Shown: positions 20,114-28,505 of the stretch, piece after piece
Numbering within the stretch: the first letter of the stretch is position 1
How the letters are laid out: each line of letters starts with the position of its first letter
NCBI GenBank assembly: GCA_032718475.1
Contig: JAUCBJ010001174.1
Span: 1-30,828, forward strand
DNA length: 30,828 nucleotides
Reading direction: 5' to 3'
From: Nemertoderma westbladi
Taxonomy: Eukaryota; Xenacoelomorpha; Nemertodermatida; Nemertodermatidae
Made by a program: the position numbers and the translations under genes
The notes under the pieces: generated by a model
Seen by the model: the letters and a program-made list of their open reading frames with translations, nothing else
The model's database searches: none
Told to the model about the DNA's origin: nothing

Positions 20114-20785
20114 TCAGCTGTCGACCAGCATCAATGTCGTAACTGATCGACCGCCCTTTCCTGATATCTTCACTGGTACTACCCTGAGTAGTACTTTCAT
20201 CTTTCTTCTTGCTCCTGTCGTGCTTGTAGCCATTGTTTGGCCTCCAGTCTCATCGTCTCCCATTGCTGTTTCTCTACACTCTCCGGATCTGTGTCCTTCT
20301 ACAACACATCGATGACATAGTCCGTTTGCGTCTGTGTAGGCTATACGATCTTGTTTGGGCAACGCTTGCCAGTGCTTACAACTCATGGTCTTATGGGTTC
20401 CGTCCCTGTGCAACTGACATTCGAATCCTGGATTGTAGCGTTCCCTGTATAGTCCCTCACGTATCGCGCGTAGGTTTATATTCACCAATTTAGTGTTTTG
20501 GTTATATGTACTCGGCCTACTGGGTATGTTGGGATTATGTTTGTTTGTGATGTTATTTTCTTTCTGTCCTTGCCACGGTGTGGCCCTACTCCCAGCTAAC
20601 TGTGGGCTTGTAGCCCCCTGTGTGGCCGCGTGTGGTAGCGACTGTCTTACTCTCGGGAATGGATCTGCCGGATTGTGTTCGGGTTTAGGCCTGTTGTATT
20701 CGGTCTTTGGCGCCTTCCCCAAACTATCCTCACTATAGACTGGGTCGGTAATCAACTCTGCTTCGTAGTTGAGGAAGTTTGACAT
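20114..20785 (-). pseudogene. BEL/Pao gag C-terminus: zinc knuckle and start of protease
   Basis: The 223-codon frame has a low-complexity Pro/Asn-rich spacer. Then comes a C-x2-H-x4-H-x4-C segment and a clear CCHC knuckle, CHRCVVEGHRSGEC (C-x2-C-x4-H-x4-C, near residues 156-170). The stretch ends in LMLVDS immediately before TGA (20114-20116). The stop falls between Asp-Ser and the following Gly-Ala of the protease active-site region. Upstream, TAA at 20786-20788 separates it from the rest of gag in the same frame, directly followed by ATG. Confidence 0.75.
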
Positions 20786-21146
20786 TTACTCTAGCCCTGG
20801 CTCCGCACCTTTCTTCTCCCTAGTGGAGAAGGCAATCTTCCTCCACTTGCTCCACAGCCAGATCGGCAGTGCCTGCGCTATCATGGTGATGTTATTAGAT
20901 GCGTTGAGTTCGTATGGCGCGTCTAGCGTCTTCAGCACGATTAACACCTTCTCGACTTTGTTCGCAAACGTCTTTATGCTAACGGGATTATCCTGTAGGC
21001 CACCCGATGTTATCCCCCTCAAGGTCTGCCGGATGATCTTGGCTGGGTGTCCGTATTCCCTGTCTAGGGCCCGCCATGCAGTCGTGAAGCCGCCTTCGAT
21101 GCCCTGATACTGCCTCACGATGTCGTACGCTGGGCCTCCTGTATAT
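20786..21146 (-). pseudogene. BEL/Pao gag, central part (DUF1759-like)
   Basis: The frame PYTGGPAYDIVRQY, then TAWRALDREYGHPAKI, matches the pattern of BEL/Pao gag (GxAYxxI...AWxxLxxxYGxP). The rest, with ALPIWLWSKWRK, is consistent with the family. It is cut at 21146 by insertion of a LINE tail; the first few codons of the longer open frame (MHNYCK) come from that insertion. A TAA stop ends it. Gag would form the particle of the retrotransposon in the cytoplasm. Confidence 0.75.
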
Positions 21147-21488
21147 GGCTTACAATAATTGTGCACGTTTTTTGTTTAATATTCCGCGGGTTACCGACGG
21201 TGAACCTACAAGTATGTCTCTACAATTCGGAAGGTTAAACCTTCCAATGTTTTGCCATATTCGGTACCGTTCCAAACAAAGTTTATTGCGTAGAATTGAC
21301 ACAACTTGCAATTCTATTTTACGTGAGATCTCGCGTACTTGTAGTATTAACTCAATATCACGTATTCTTTCTTAGGTATGATTTCAGTGACCTACTTACT
21401 CATACTCTGTGCTTGATTGGTTGTGTGCTTGTTTTACTCGTTTTTATGGGCTAAGGCCTGGATTAAAGGTAATAATAATAATAATAAT
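21147..21488 (+). mobile_element. 3' end of a further non-LTR retrotransposon inserted in BEL/Pao gag
   Basis: The 342-bp insert encodes on the plus strand YNNCARFLFNIPR followed by about 60 residues to a stop at 21375. This resembles the C-terminal AYNNxxRxLFxxPR block of several LINE RT proteins. It ends in (TAA)n at about 21469-21488. Flanking tatat copies (21142-21146 and 21489-21493) fit a 5-bp duplication. Removing 347 bp puts the two gag pieces back in one frame (offset 288 = 96 x 3), which supports the boundaries. The clade is not resolved. Confidence 0.72.
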
Positions 21489-21493
21489 TATAT

Positions 21494-21801
21494 ACCAGTA
21501 AATATTTTAGGCACTCCGCCTGCGTCAGGTTCTTACTTAATATCTCATTGCTGTACATGCGCCGAAATTGCAGGTATTCTTCTGGCCTACTTCCGTCGAA
21601 TTTAAATGGCTCGACTGGTGGTAACTCGATCCTGGTCTTCAGTGTATCGATTAGTGTAGCCATTCCCATTGCCTGTGCTTCCAATTGGTTCGAAGGATGC
21701 TGTACAGATTCTCCTGTTGGGTGCGGTCCGCCCGTCGGGCCTGTTGACTTCTTTTGCGTCGGATATATCATTGGGGGTAACGGCCCCCTCCATATTTCCA
21801 T
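21494..21801 (-). pseudogene. BEL/Pao gag, N-terminal part
   Basis: The frame starts with a Pro/Gly-rich segment (MEIWRGPLPPMIYP), then LPPVEPFKFDGSRPEEYLQF and ECLKYLL. The block LPxxExxKFxGxxxEYxxF is the usual start of the DUF1759-type gag domain of BEL/Pao. The tail of the longer open frame (NYYYYYYL) is the antisense (TAA)n of the inserted LINE. The start codon is uncertain. Confidence 0.72.
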
Positions 21802-21890
21802 GTCGCACGACCTATTCTCGTCCAGGGGGTTCGATGTTCTTATTCCTGTTTGAGTGTATTGTTGATATTGTAATGGGGGAATGTCACCCT

Positions 21891-22133
21891 CCCCCCCCCC
21901 CCCCCCCCCCCACCGGTATGTTTGGTACTGGGGTCGATGTTAATATATTGGGGCCCATACACCTATCTGCAATAACTCTCCCCTCCCCTGGATATATGTT
22001 ATTTCCACTGTCCGAGTTCGCTCGACCTAGTAGTAGTAGTATCTAGGCTAGGTCAGTTAGCACTAACATGCTGGTACCGCGCCCTCGCCAACACGAATGC
22101 AGGATGAGAGCCCCCCCCCCCCCCCCCCCCCCC
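21891..22133. repeat. Two long poly-C tracts with about 200 bp between
   Basis: Runs of 21 C (21891-21911) and 23 C (22111-22133) flank unique DNA. A 10-mer, gatattgtaa, occurs at 21864-21873 and 22136-22145, just outside the pair. The segment may be the BEL/Pao leader or a separate insertion. A short (TAG)4 lies at about 22029-22040. Confidence 0.7.
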
Positions 22134-22619
22134 GCGATATTGTAAGTATGTGACCTATATACAGGAAGGTGACTGGATTTATTTAGAGATTCAGCACTCA
22201 CTTTTCGACCACAAACCCCTAGTAAAATGATGTATATACAGGTTTTATTAAAATTTAGTTTTGCCTTTTTATTGATTCAAAAATTAAAACACACACACAA
22301 GCAATCCCAAACATTCCGTATTTGTATTTTGTGATATTATATATCAACTTGCTTTGTCCGCCGACAGCCTGCTAGTATTTAGCCAGCAAACCCACCCCCC
22401 ATATAAAGCACAGCGCGGCAAGTCTGCGAACGTAGCCAGCCCGTTATCGTTATTAGTTTAGGATTCGCTGCTTGGGGATTGTTTTCTGGCGAGTTTTGTC
22501 TGTTTGTAGACTGATTTTCTGCCTCACTGGTTAGAGAGCGGGTAGACCTGTGTTTTGTCATATTTATCAGGCATTTGTTCTCGCTCTCACCAACAAATGC
22601 TTCTTTGGAGTTTGGCGTG
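22134..22619. other. Unassigned AT-rich DNA
   Basis: No gene is recognised; a short (AC)6 lies near 22290. The minus-strand open frame reaching down to 22379 continues from the LINE linker fragment, but beyond about 22620 it shows no similarity to RT that I can see. Confidence 0.4.
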
Positions 22620-23175
22620 TGTGAAGTGAAGTCCCCTGTTTCTATAGGTAGCGACTTGTCATATATTTTCCTGGTAGGGCTGACCTCGATGTTTGGTGGC
22701 TGCCCAAGCAAGTTGCTGAAGTGATTTTTCCACTTCCCAACACGTTCTTCAGGACTATCGGCTTTGAGGCGCCCCCTTTGCACAACTTTTCCGACCAGAT
22801 ACCTCATTTACTGTTTGCCAGGACAATCTTGATTGTTGCTGTAAGTGAGCAGCTTTTAGCATTCTCAACCTTGTTAATGTTTTTGATTGTTGGTTGTTCG
22901 GATTTTACTTTGTAGGCTGTTAAGATCTTCTCTCTTACAAGTAACCTCAGAGTCTTGCCATGGCATATACTGTTTTCTTTTGGGTTTCTGGTGAATATGC
23001 CTCTTGGCTGATTCCTCGTGGGCTTTTATTATATTCTGGTATATTGAATCGGTAGACTGATCTTCATCCATTGACTGAAGTACTTCAAAGCGGTTTTGAA
23101 CTTCTACTGTGTAAGCATCAGTTCTGAGTTTCTCCCAGTCATAGTTGATTCGCTTGCTTGTCCTGGCTCTCTGCA
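22620..23175 (-). pseudogene. LINE endonuclease-RT linker fragment, different family from copies A-E
   Basis: On the minus strand the frame reads INYDWEKLRTD, VQNRFEVLQS and MPWQDSEVTCKRED. After a frame change it continues RLKADSPEERVGKWKNHFSNLLG with LPIETGDFT. This order (YDW..L..D, NRFE.L, W.. then ER...W..HF..LL) is the linker between endonuclease and RT in RTE-type LINEs. It differs from the window's main RTE family, which has DRLNGWKAHFEKLL at the same place. Neither catalytic domain is present. A decayed fragment. Confidence 0.65.
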
Positions 23176-24246
23176 GTCACAATTATTGTCACCGATCTGC
23201 ACTAGATGACTGAGTAAACTGAAGTGACCACTAGTATGCAATATAATATATATTGGTTATTCCTACGGTACTTTGGCCTCTCTATCTAGCGGATGCTTTC
23301 TTCGCCCTTATTGGCTAATATACTAATTCTCGGCTCCCACCTCTGTGGGAGTGCTTCCCCCAGCTGCTGTTACTTTCCCTCTCGCTGTGGTTTGACCTCT
23401 AACCTCTTTTGTGTGTGGCCTTCGGGGATGTATGTTGTCCCCGTTATTAGGTGTGATACGAGATTAATTGTGATTAACCTCGTATCCCCAATATTGCTGA
23501 AAAGGCACCACTTCCCAACTTTATGGGGATAGTGAGGCGGAATTGAATCCGCTCACAATTCTGTGGTCCGAACCAATTAGGTTGAACGAGCTGTATGCCT
23601 CGCAGTAATCATGCAGTTTTTCCACTTTTTATTTATAAGGATGTAATCCAACTGGTAATCGCTGCACTCGTGTAGCCACTGTTACACCGACCGGTAATTG
23701 CTGTAATCCAGCTGCGCTTTGGGGGTAATTATGGGGGTAAATAGGACTAATAATGTTATCTCGGTTATTTAAATAAAAACGAGTTTAAAAAAGGTGATAA
23801 GTGCAAAAAATGTCAAAATACGGGGAAAATTATGATGGCTGAAAAAACTAAGTTAAACAGGTAATGCACCATAATTGTGGAAACTGGCCAGATTAATATT
23901 AAAGACTATTGAAAGGTTGAACTGACCACGATGATAATTAAACATATGACCATAAATTATGCAGTTATTGCTCATTGGTAATAAAAATATACTGTACAAT
24001 CAAGAAATAACTACAGTAGGCCCCTGTAATTGGCAATTGATATAAAACATTCGAATGATAAAAGTGACTGATACGTTAATCATATAAAAAAATTAACCAG
24101 CTACTAAAATTTTTTCAAACCTTTCCTGTATCCTTATGTTTAAAGCTTTTCACGCACCGAATTTCTTTGATGGTATTGGGGAATCTTTTCAAGTTTAAGG
24201 TAGTGTGATAATTTACAACAACTACAACAATTTACAACTACAACAA
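23176..24246. other. Unassigned DNA with one hairpin
   Basis: About 1 kb without a recognised gene. A hairpin with arms gatacgagattaa (23455-23467) and ttaacctcgtatc (23474-23486), one mismatch and a 6-nt loop, is present. Near 24205-24246 short acaacta/caacaa repeats adjoin the 3' end of RTE copy C and are probably its expanded tail. Confidence 0.45.
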
Positions 24247-24680
24247 GTACGATCGGCATGCTGCATTGCAGCTGCATTATATATATATTAAGAATGCTGT
24301 ACCGGCTTGTCGACAAAATTGTGCCGCCACAAATCCCTATCACCCATGACATTTGATAGATCATCCACATCTTCAAGGCCAGTGTCCTTTAAGAAAGTCA
24401 TGGGATGTCCGCTATGCTTATCTTGTGCTTTGGCGGCCTGATGAGGCCACCAAAGCACAATATTAGGCACTTAGTGGTCCTCACGGCGAAAGCAATGTCC
24501 TGCAAAGCGGAGGCGTTTCTGTTCAAGTGTCAAGCTTGGGGGAACCAATGAGACACCTCCAATGTTATATAGTGTCTGGTTGGAGATGTGTTCATTGTAC
24601 TTGACACAATGAACTCGGTGCAGCATTCTTGTGAATTTGCCATCCAGTGATTTGGTATCATATGCAGTTAGAGCACAGCA
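24247..24680 (-). mobile_element. RTE-like LINE copy C, 3' fragment
   Basis: The segment from gatcggcatgctgcattgcagctgc to gcagttagagc matches the last 430 bp or so of copy A in reverse. The encoded C-terminal domain is broken by frameshifts. A 17-bp inverted duplication (24423-24460) occurs where other copies read the VLWQPHGVNKHG codons. Its tail side is rich in acaact repeats rather than clean (TAG)n. No target duplication was found. Confidence 0.88.
24423..24460. repeat. Inverted duplication inside RTE copy C
   Basis: ttgtgctttggcggcct (24423-24439) and aggccaccaaagcacaa (24444-24460) are inverted copies with one mismatch and a 4-nt loop. Only the right arm has a counterpart in the other RTE copies, so the left arm is a templated addition. 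Confidence 0.85.
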
Positions 24681-24799
24681 GACAGGTAGGCAACTGAGGT
24701 ACTGTCATCATTGCCTTTTACCGGGTATCGTTGATATGTAATGTTAATTCATTAATTACTAATTAAATAAAGTAACGTAAAGGGATAGTTTTTTTTTAC

Positions 24800-24962
24800 C
24801 TGGGTCCTTCAACCATCTTATGCATGTTTGTACATGATTCACCATAATCCTGGGGTATGTTCTACTAGCCATGTATAGACTAGATATGACTGCATATCTC
24901 TCCGAGCTATTCATGTAGTCGAGGCTCTGGATTATTGTATCAAGTGCTCCATCAACTGCCAT
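24800..24962 (-). CDS. Exon of a helical-repeat (HEAT/ARM-like) protein, downstream exon
   Basis: On the minus strand, tttatacag precedes ATGGCAGTTGATGG and the exon ends CCAG before GTAAAAA, giving good acceptor and donor sites. The 163-bp exon is fully open (MAVDGALDTIIQSL...MNSSERYAVISSLYMASRTYP...HVQTCIRWLKDP) with amphipathic helix spacing and normal codon use, unlike the flanking repeats. It is likely spliced to the exon at 26455-26664 across a 1.5-kb intron. The first codon being ATG is probably coincidence, since an acceptor directly precedes it. The protein family is not recognised beyond an alpha-solenoid look; further exons must lie outside the stretches I could read. Confidence 0.55.
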
Positions 24963-24994
24963 CTGTATAAAGTTAATACATGATAACATCACTA

Positions 24995-25258
24995 GTGGGG
25001 TCCCTCCCTACCCTGCTACCATCAGAGGAAGACCGGCTACCGGCTGACCATTACTTCATTACTGCATTAAATCAAAGGACGCTGCATTAGTGGTGAGACC
25101 TAAAGGATTTACTATCGCCGTTCTCAGTACCGGAATCGAATATCGCTTTAAAAATATTATAAGATCTTGTATTGTATAGGTCATCCTCAATGCTGTAATG
25201 CACCGCCACGCGGTCGGTCAGATGGTAGCCGGTCTGATGAGGCAGGGTAGGGACCGCG
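24995..25258. mobile_element. Foldback/MITE-like element
   Basis: Imperfect terminal inverted repeats flank about 180 bp. The left end (24998-25040) reads ggtccct-ccctaccctgc and later gaccggctacc. The right end, complemented (25225-25254), reads ggtccctaccctgc and gaccggctacc. Similarity weakens inward, through ctgacc to a gcatta-like motif. Outer bases cta (left) and tta (right) could be a 3-bp duplication but are not convincing. There is no coding capacity. Confidence 0.55.
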
Positions 25259-25707
25259 TTAGTCTACTGCTGTACTGACTGCTGGTGAAATCAAGTAACG
25301 GAATGCAGGTTAGGCCTAAATGAACAAGCCTAGCACACTGTAGCGTGTATAGCCCTTACTGTGTCAGTGTATTTATATTTCGCGAATGAATATTTTAAAT
25401 TATACAGCAATTTGAATTATAGCCCATATATTTTTTGTTTATGAATTTTATCGAACCCTGAAAGTGCGAAATGTGCTCCCTTTCAGTAAATGGATAGCTT
25501 TCACCCACACAGACCCCTACAGTAGCTTCACCCCTACTTTAACCTTTTCGATAACTTTCGCATAACTTTCGGTCGCTTTCATTAGCTTTCGGTATTTGTC
25601 CTCTTTCAGAACTATCCGGTAATTGCTCATTTAATATCATCGTATATTGATATAATTATATATAATAATCGTGGATTAATATTATCACTCACAATTTCGT
25701 TTTAATT

Positions 25708-25717
25708 TTCTAATTGT
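25708..25717 (+). repeat. Target-site duplication of RTE copy D, left
   Basis: ttctaattgt here is matched exactly at 26299-26308 on the other side of copy D. Confidence 0.85.
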
Positions 25718-26298
25718 CTACTACTACTAGGATCGGCATGCTGCATTGCAGCTGCATTTTTAACTATGCTGTGCCGGCTTGTAGACAAAATTGCGCCGCC
25801 ACAACTCCCTATCACCCATGACATTTGCTAGATCATCCGCATTTTCAAGGCCAGTGTCCTTTAAGGTGGGTCTCAAAAAAGTCATGGGCTGTCCACCATG
25901 CTTATTCATTCCATGGGGCTGTCAAAGTACAAGATTATGCACTGGCTGGTCCTCACGGCGAAAGCAATGTCATGCAAAGCGGAGGAGACTTTGTTCTAGT
26001 GTCAAGCTTGGGGGAACCAATGAGACACCTCCAATGTTATATAGTGTCTCGTTGGAGATGTGTGCATTGTACTTGACACAATGAACCCGGCGTAGCATTC
26101 TTGTGAATTTGCCATCCAGAGATTTGGTGTCCTCAGCAGTTAGAGCCCAGCATGGACTCCCGTAGAGGAGTACTGGAACTACTGCTGCTCTAAATAATAG
26201 GACCTTAAGTTTTCGATTAATTCTCGGTGACTTCCAAATCCTGGAAAGCCTATTCAAGGCTGCCCATGCCTTTCCCTTACGTATTCGAAGAATACGTA
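25718..26298 (-). mobile_element. RTE-like LINE copy D, 5'-truncated, complete insertion
   Basis: The minus-strand copy begins with a (CTA)n tail (25718-25729) and covers the C-terminal coding region up to the codons for RIRKGKAWAALN. Exact 10-bp target duplications flank it. It is a textbook 5'-truncated retrotransposition in what looks like an intron. A 9-bp foldback at its 5' junction was added during integration. Confidence 0.92.
26278..26298. repeat. Foldback at the 5' junction of RTE copy D
   Basis: tacgtattc (26278-26286) and gaatacgta (26290-26298) are perfect inverted copies with loop gaa. The first arm is genuine element sequence; the second is extra and sits directly against the target duplication. 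Confidence 0.85.
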
Positions 26299-26454
26299 TT
26301 CTAATTGTCAATTCATTACAAATACAGTATGTTGTTACTAGAATCGGGAAGCTTGGAATAACCTCAATTCAAAATTATGACTGAACTCGCTTTGGTTTTC
26401 ACTGTAGTTAGTATCTTGTCGCCAACTATTAAACATACTACTGTATGTATATAC

Positions 26455-26664
26455 CTTGTAGTGGCTATAATTAAGGATAACTGGAGTGGAAAGCACACCG
26501 TAGCAACCCATATCCAAGGCAACATCGATGACTCTAGCAACGTGTGGTATTAGATGACTAGGATTCTTATGTAACAGAGCGAATGAACCTTCCACTAATG
26601 GTTTCATTGTTGAATCGTTAAGTTTCATTAGTTCAATAAGTTGTGGTATTATATCAACTATCAA
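26455..26664 (-). CDS. Exon of a helical-repeat (HEAT/ARM-like) protein, upstream exon
   Basis: A pyrimidine-rich ttttatttttcag acceptor precedes the exon and CACTACAAG/GTATATAC gives the donor. The exon is 210 bp, 70 codons, open throughout: IVDIIPQLIELMKLND, FALLHKNPSHLIPHVARVID, VALDMGCYGVLSTP. The series of short amphipathic helices with Pro breaks resembles HEAT repeats. With phase 0 at both ends it joins cleanly to the exon at 24800-24962. Codon use and lack of similarity to any repeat argue for a host gene. I cannot name the protein. The adjoining 26665-26963 is AT-rich with no exon seen. Confidence 0.55.
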
Positions 26665-26963
26665 CTGAAAAATAAAACCGTATACGAGTTTAAGTGTGGC
26701 TTTTCATTTTTTAGGATAAAAAATCCAAAAACCTTATTTTTGTCGATTTTTGTGCAGAATTTAATGGTAAATCGGAATATGTGTTTTGTGACTTCTCTCT
26801 AAAACCAACAAGTTTAGTTTTGGAGATATGACGATTTTACTATGGCATGTTACAATAAAAATAAAATTAACATTATTGTCGCGAAATATGTGTTTCCCGA
26901 CAAACATACAGACTAGATTTTGCCGAACATCAAAACTGACATCAGAAATGAAATCAGCGACTC

Positions 26964-28272
26964 AAGATGCGTCTAAAGAAAGTCATGGGCTGTCCACCAT
27001 GTTTATTCACTCCACGAGGCTGCCAAAGCACAAGAGTATGCACTGGCTGGTCCTCACGCCGAAAGCAATGCCCTGTAAAGCGGAGGCGCCTTTGTTCTAG
27101 TGTCAAGCTTGTGGGAACCAATGAGACACCTCCAATGTTATATAGTGTCTGGTTGGAGATGCGTGCATTGTACTTGACACAATGAACCCGGTGTACCATT
27201 CTTGTGAATGTGACATCCAAATATTTGGCGTCCTCAGCAGTTAGAGCCCAGCATTGACTCCCATAGAGGAGTACTGGAACTACTGCTGCTCTAAATAATC
27301 GCACCTTAAGTTTCCGATTAATTCTCTGTGACTTCCAAATCCTGGAAAGCCTATTCAAGGCTGCCCATGCCTTTCCCTTACGTATTCGAAGGTCCTCACT
27401 TGACTTCCGGTTCCATGATCCCAGGTAACAGAAGTCATCCACATGCTCAAGCATACCATCTTTTGAGCTTATGCTCATCCGGTCAGAGACTTGCTGAGGA
27501 CTTTCAAAGTTAACTGTCAAAATTGTGGTCTTATTGGAGTTAATAAAAATACCAACACTAGAAGCAGCGTGTTCTAATGAGCTGAGAAGCTGTTGGGCTT
27601 CCTCTAGTGATTCTGAGAGTACTCCTAAGTCATCAGCAAAGTCTAGATCAGTTAGGTACTTGGCAGGATTTCCTCGACGTCTGGAGCCAGTCGGTGGAGT
27701 TATCATCACCCCATCATCATTATGATGATCGAAGGGCATGCGTAGAACATAGTCAACCACAATTATGAACAAGAATGGTGTAAGTGTGTCTCTTGGAGGA
27801 CGCCCCATAACACTTCAAATGGTTCTGTGTCACCATCAACAGTTGACACAAATGTTATCGAACCATCGTATACTGATCTGATTGCTGCAATAATTTCATC
27901 AGGAATCCCATATAATGAAAGTATGCTGAACATACGTGAGCGAGAGACTGAATCAAAGGCCTTGAAGAAGTCAACAAAGATAACAGCCAGATGCCTGTCT
28001 TTCTTTTTTGATAACTCTTCAATTATCCTTCTAAGTGCCAAAATGGGCTCCATGGTCCCACGACCTTTACGGAACCCATTCTGATTGCCACGGAGCAGTC
28101 TCTCAATGGGATCCCTGATGCGATTTAATAGAATTCTATTGTATGCCTTTGCAGCAATCGAGATCAATGAGATTCCCCGAAAAGAACCATAGAGTGTTAG
28201 GTTGCCCTTCTTGGGAACTGGCACCAACTTATTTGTTTTCATTTCTTGTGGGACTCTTGTTGTTCTGTACAT
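26964..28272 (-). pseudogene. RTE-like reverse transcriptase of copy E, frameshifted
   Basis: Two overlapping frames carry the RT. The first (28272 to 27763) has KLVPVPKKGNLTLYG, NQNGFRKGRGTMEP and motif A FVDFFKAFDS, and ends in a shifted frame after GVLQ. The second (27808 to 26964) resumes with DTLTPFLFIIVVDYV, motif C DLDFADDLGV and the C-terminal RLRFTGHCFRRED. The shift lies at motif B (QGD) near 27790-27800. Apart from this the copy is close to copy A, so it is a fairly young pseudogene. Confidence 0.88.
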
Positions 28273-28283
28273 GTCTACTATGA
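26964..28283 (-). mobile_element. RTE-like LINE copy E, truncated at both ends
   Basis: The segment matches copy A in reverse from the RILKDTGLKDA codons (26964) to the codons for IIVDMYR (28283), covering most of the RT and part of the C-terminal domain. It lacks the last 130 bp or so and any tail, which is unusual for a LINE and implies later deletion or recombination at 26964. The upstream edge lies directly against BEL/Pao integrase sequence. Confidence 0.92.
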
Positions 28284-28505
28284 AGGAATAGAAGCCTTAA
28301 TGATGATACGTTAGCTACAACATTCACTGATTCAGCGGCTACAATGAACAGCAGACCGTTATGTACTCAGAGCAATGACCTGGAGTCATACGAGGTACTT
28401 ACACCTAACGACCTGCTATTACAACGGCCAGTACAGGTACTGACGCGGGAATTATTCGATGAGAGAGAGAAAGTTAGAGAGATTTACAGTAAAATGACGT
28501 AGAAA
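28284..28505 (+). pseudogene. BEL/Pao integrase C-terminal fragment
   Basis: The plus-strand frame starting at 28285 reads RSLNDDTLATTFTDSAATMNS, then RPLCTQSNDLESYEVLTPNDLLL and a stop at about 28500. The pattern LxDexLxTxxxEvexxxNSRPL..S.D....LTPN..L is the end of the BEL/Pao integrase core. The expected following segment (W..V..L...FW.RW) is replaced by other sequence. It is opposite in strand to the BEL/Pao gag at 20-22 kb, so it belongs to a different copy. Upstream sequence is RTE copy E. Confidence 0.68.

Larger units (their letters stand above)
24963..26454 (-). other. Probable intron carrying two transposable elements
   Basis: The span between the two exons starts (minus strand) with GTATATAC and ends TTTATACAG. 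It contains RTE copy D and the foldback/MITE-like element. The remaining 25259-25707 is AT-rich with a few ctttcg repeats near 25540-25600 and shows nothing else. Confidence 0.5.

Noticed and set aside
19020-21853. Plus-strand open frames of 60-164 codons at 19.0-21.9 kb
   Set aside because: Nearly all are antisense shadows of the BEL/Pao gag-pol or low-complexity repeats. The stretch at about 21160-21375 is real but belongs to an inserted LINE end.
27525-28084. Plus-strand open frames repeated at 9239-9996 on the minus strand
   Set aside because: Antisense shadows of RTE reverse transcriptase copies.
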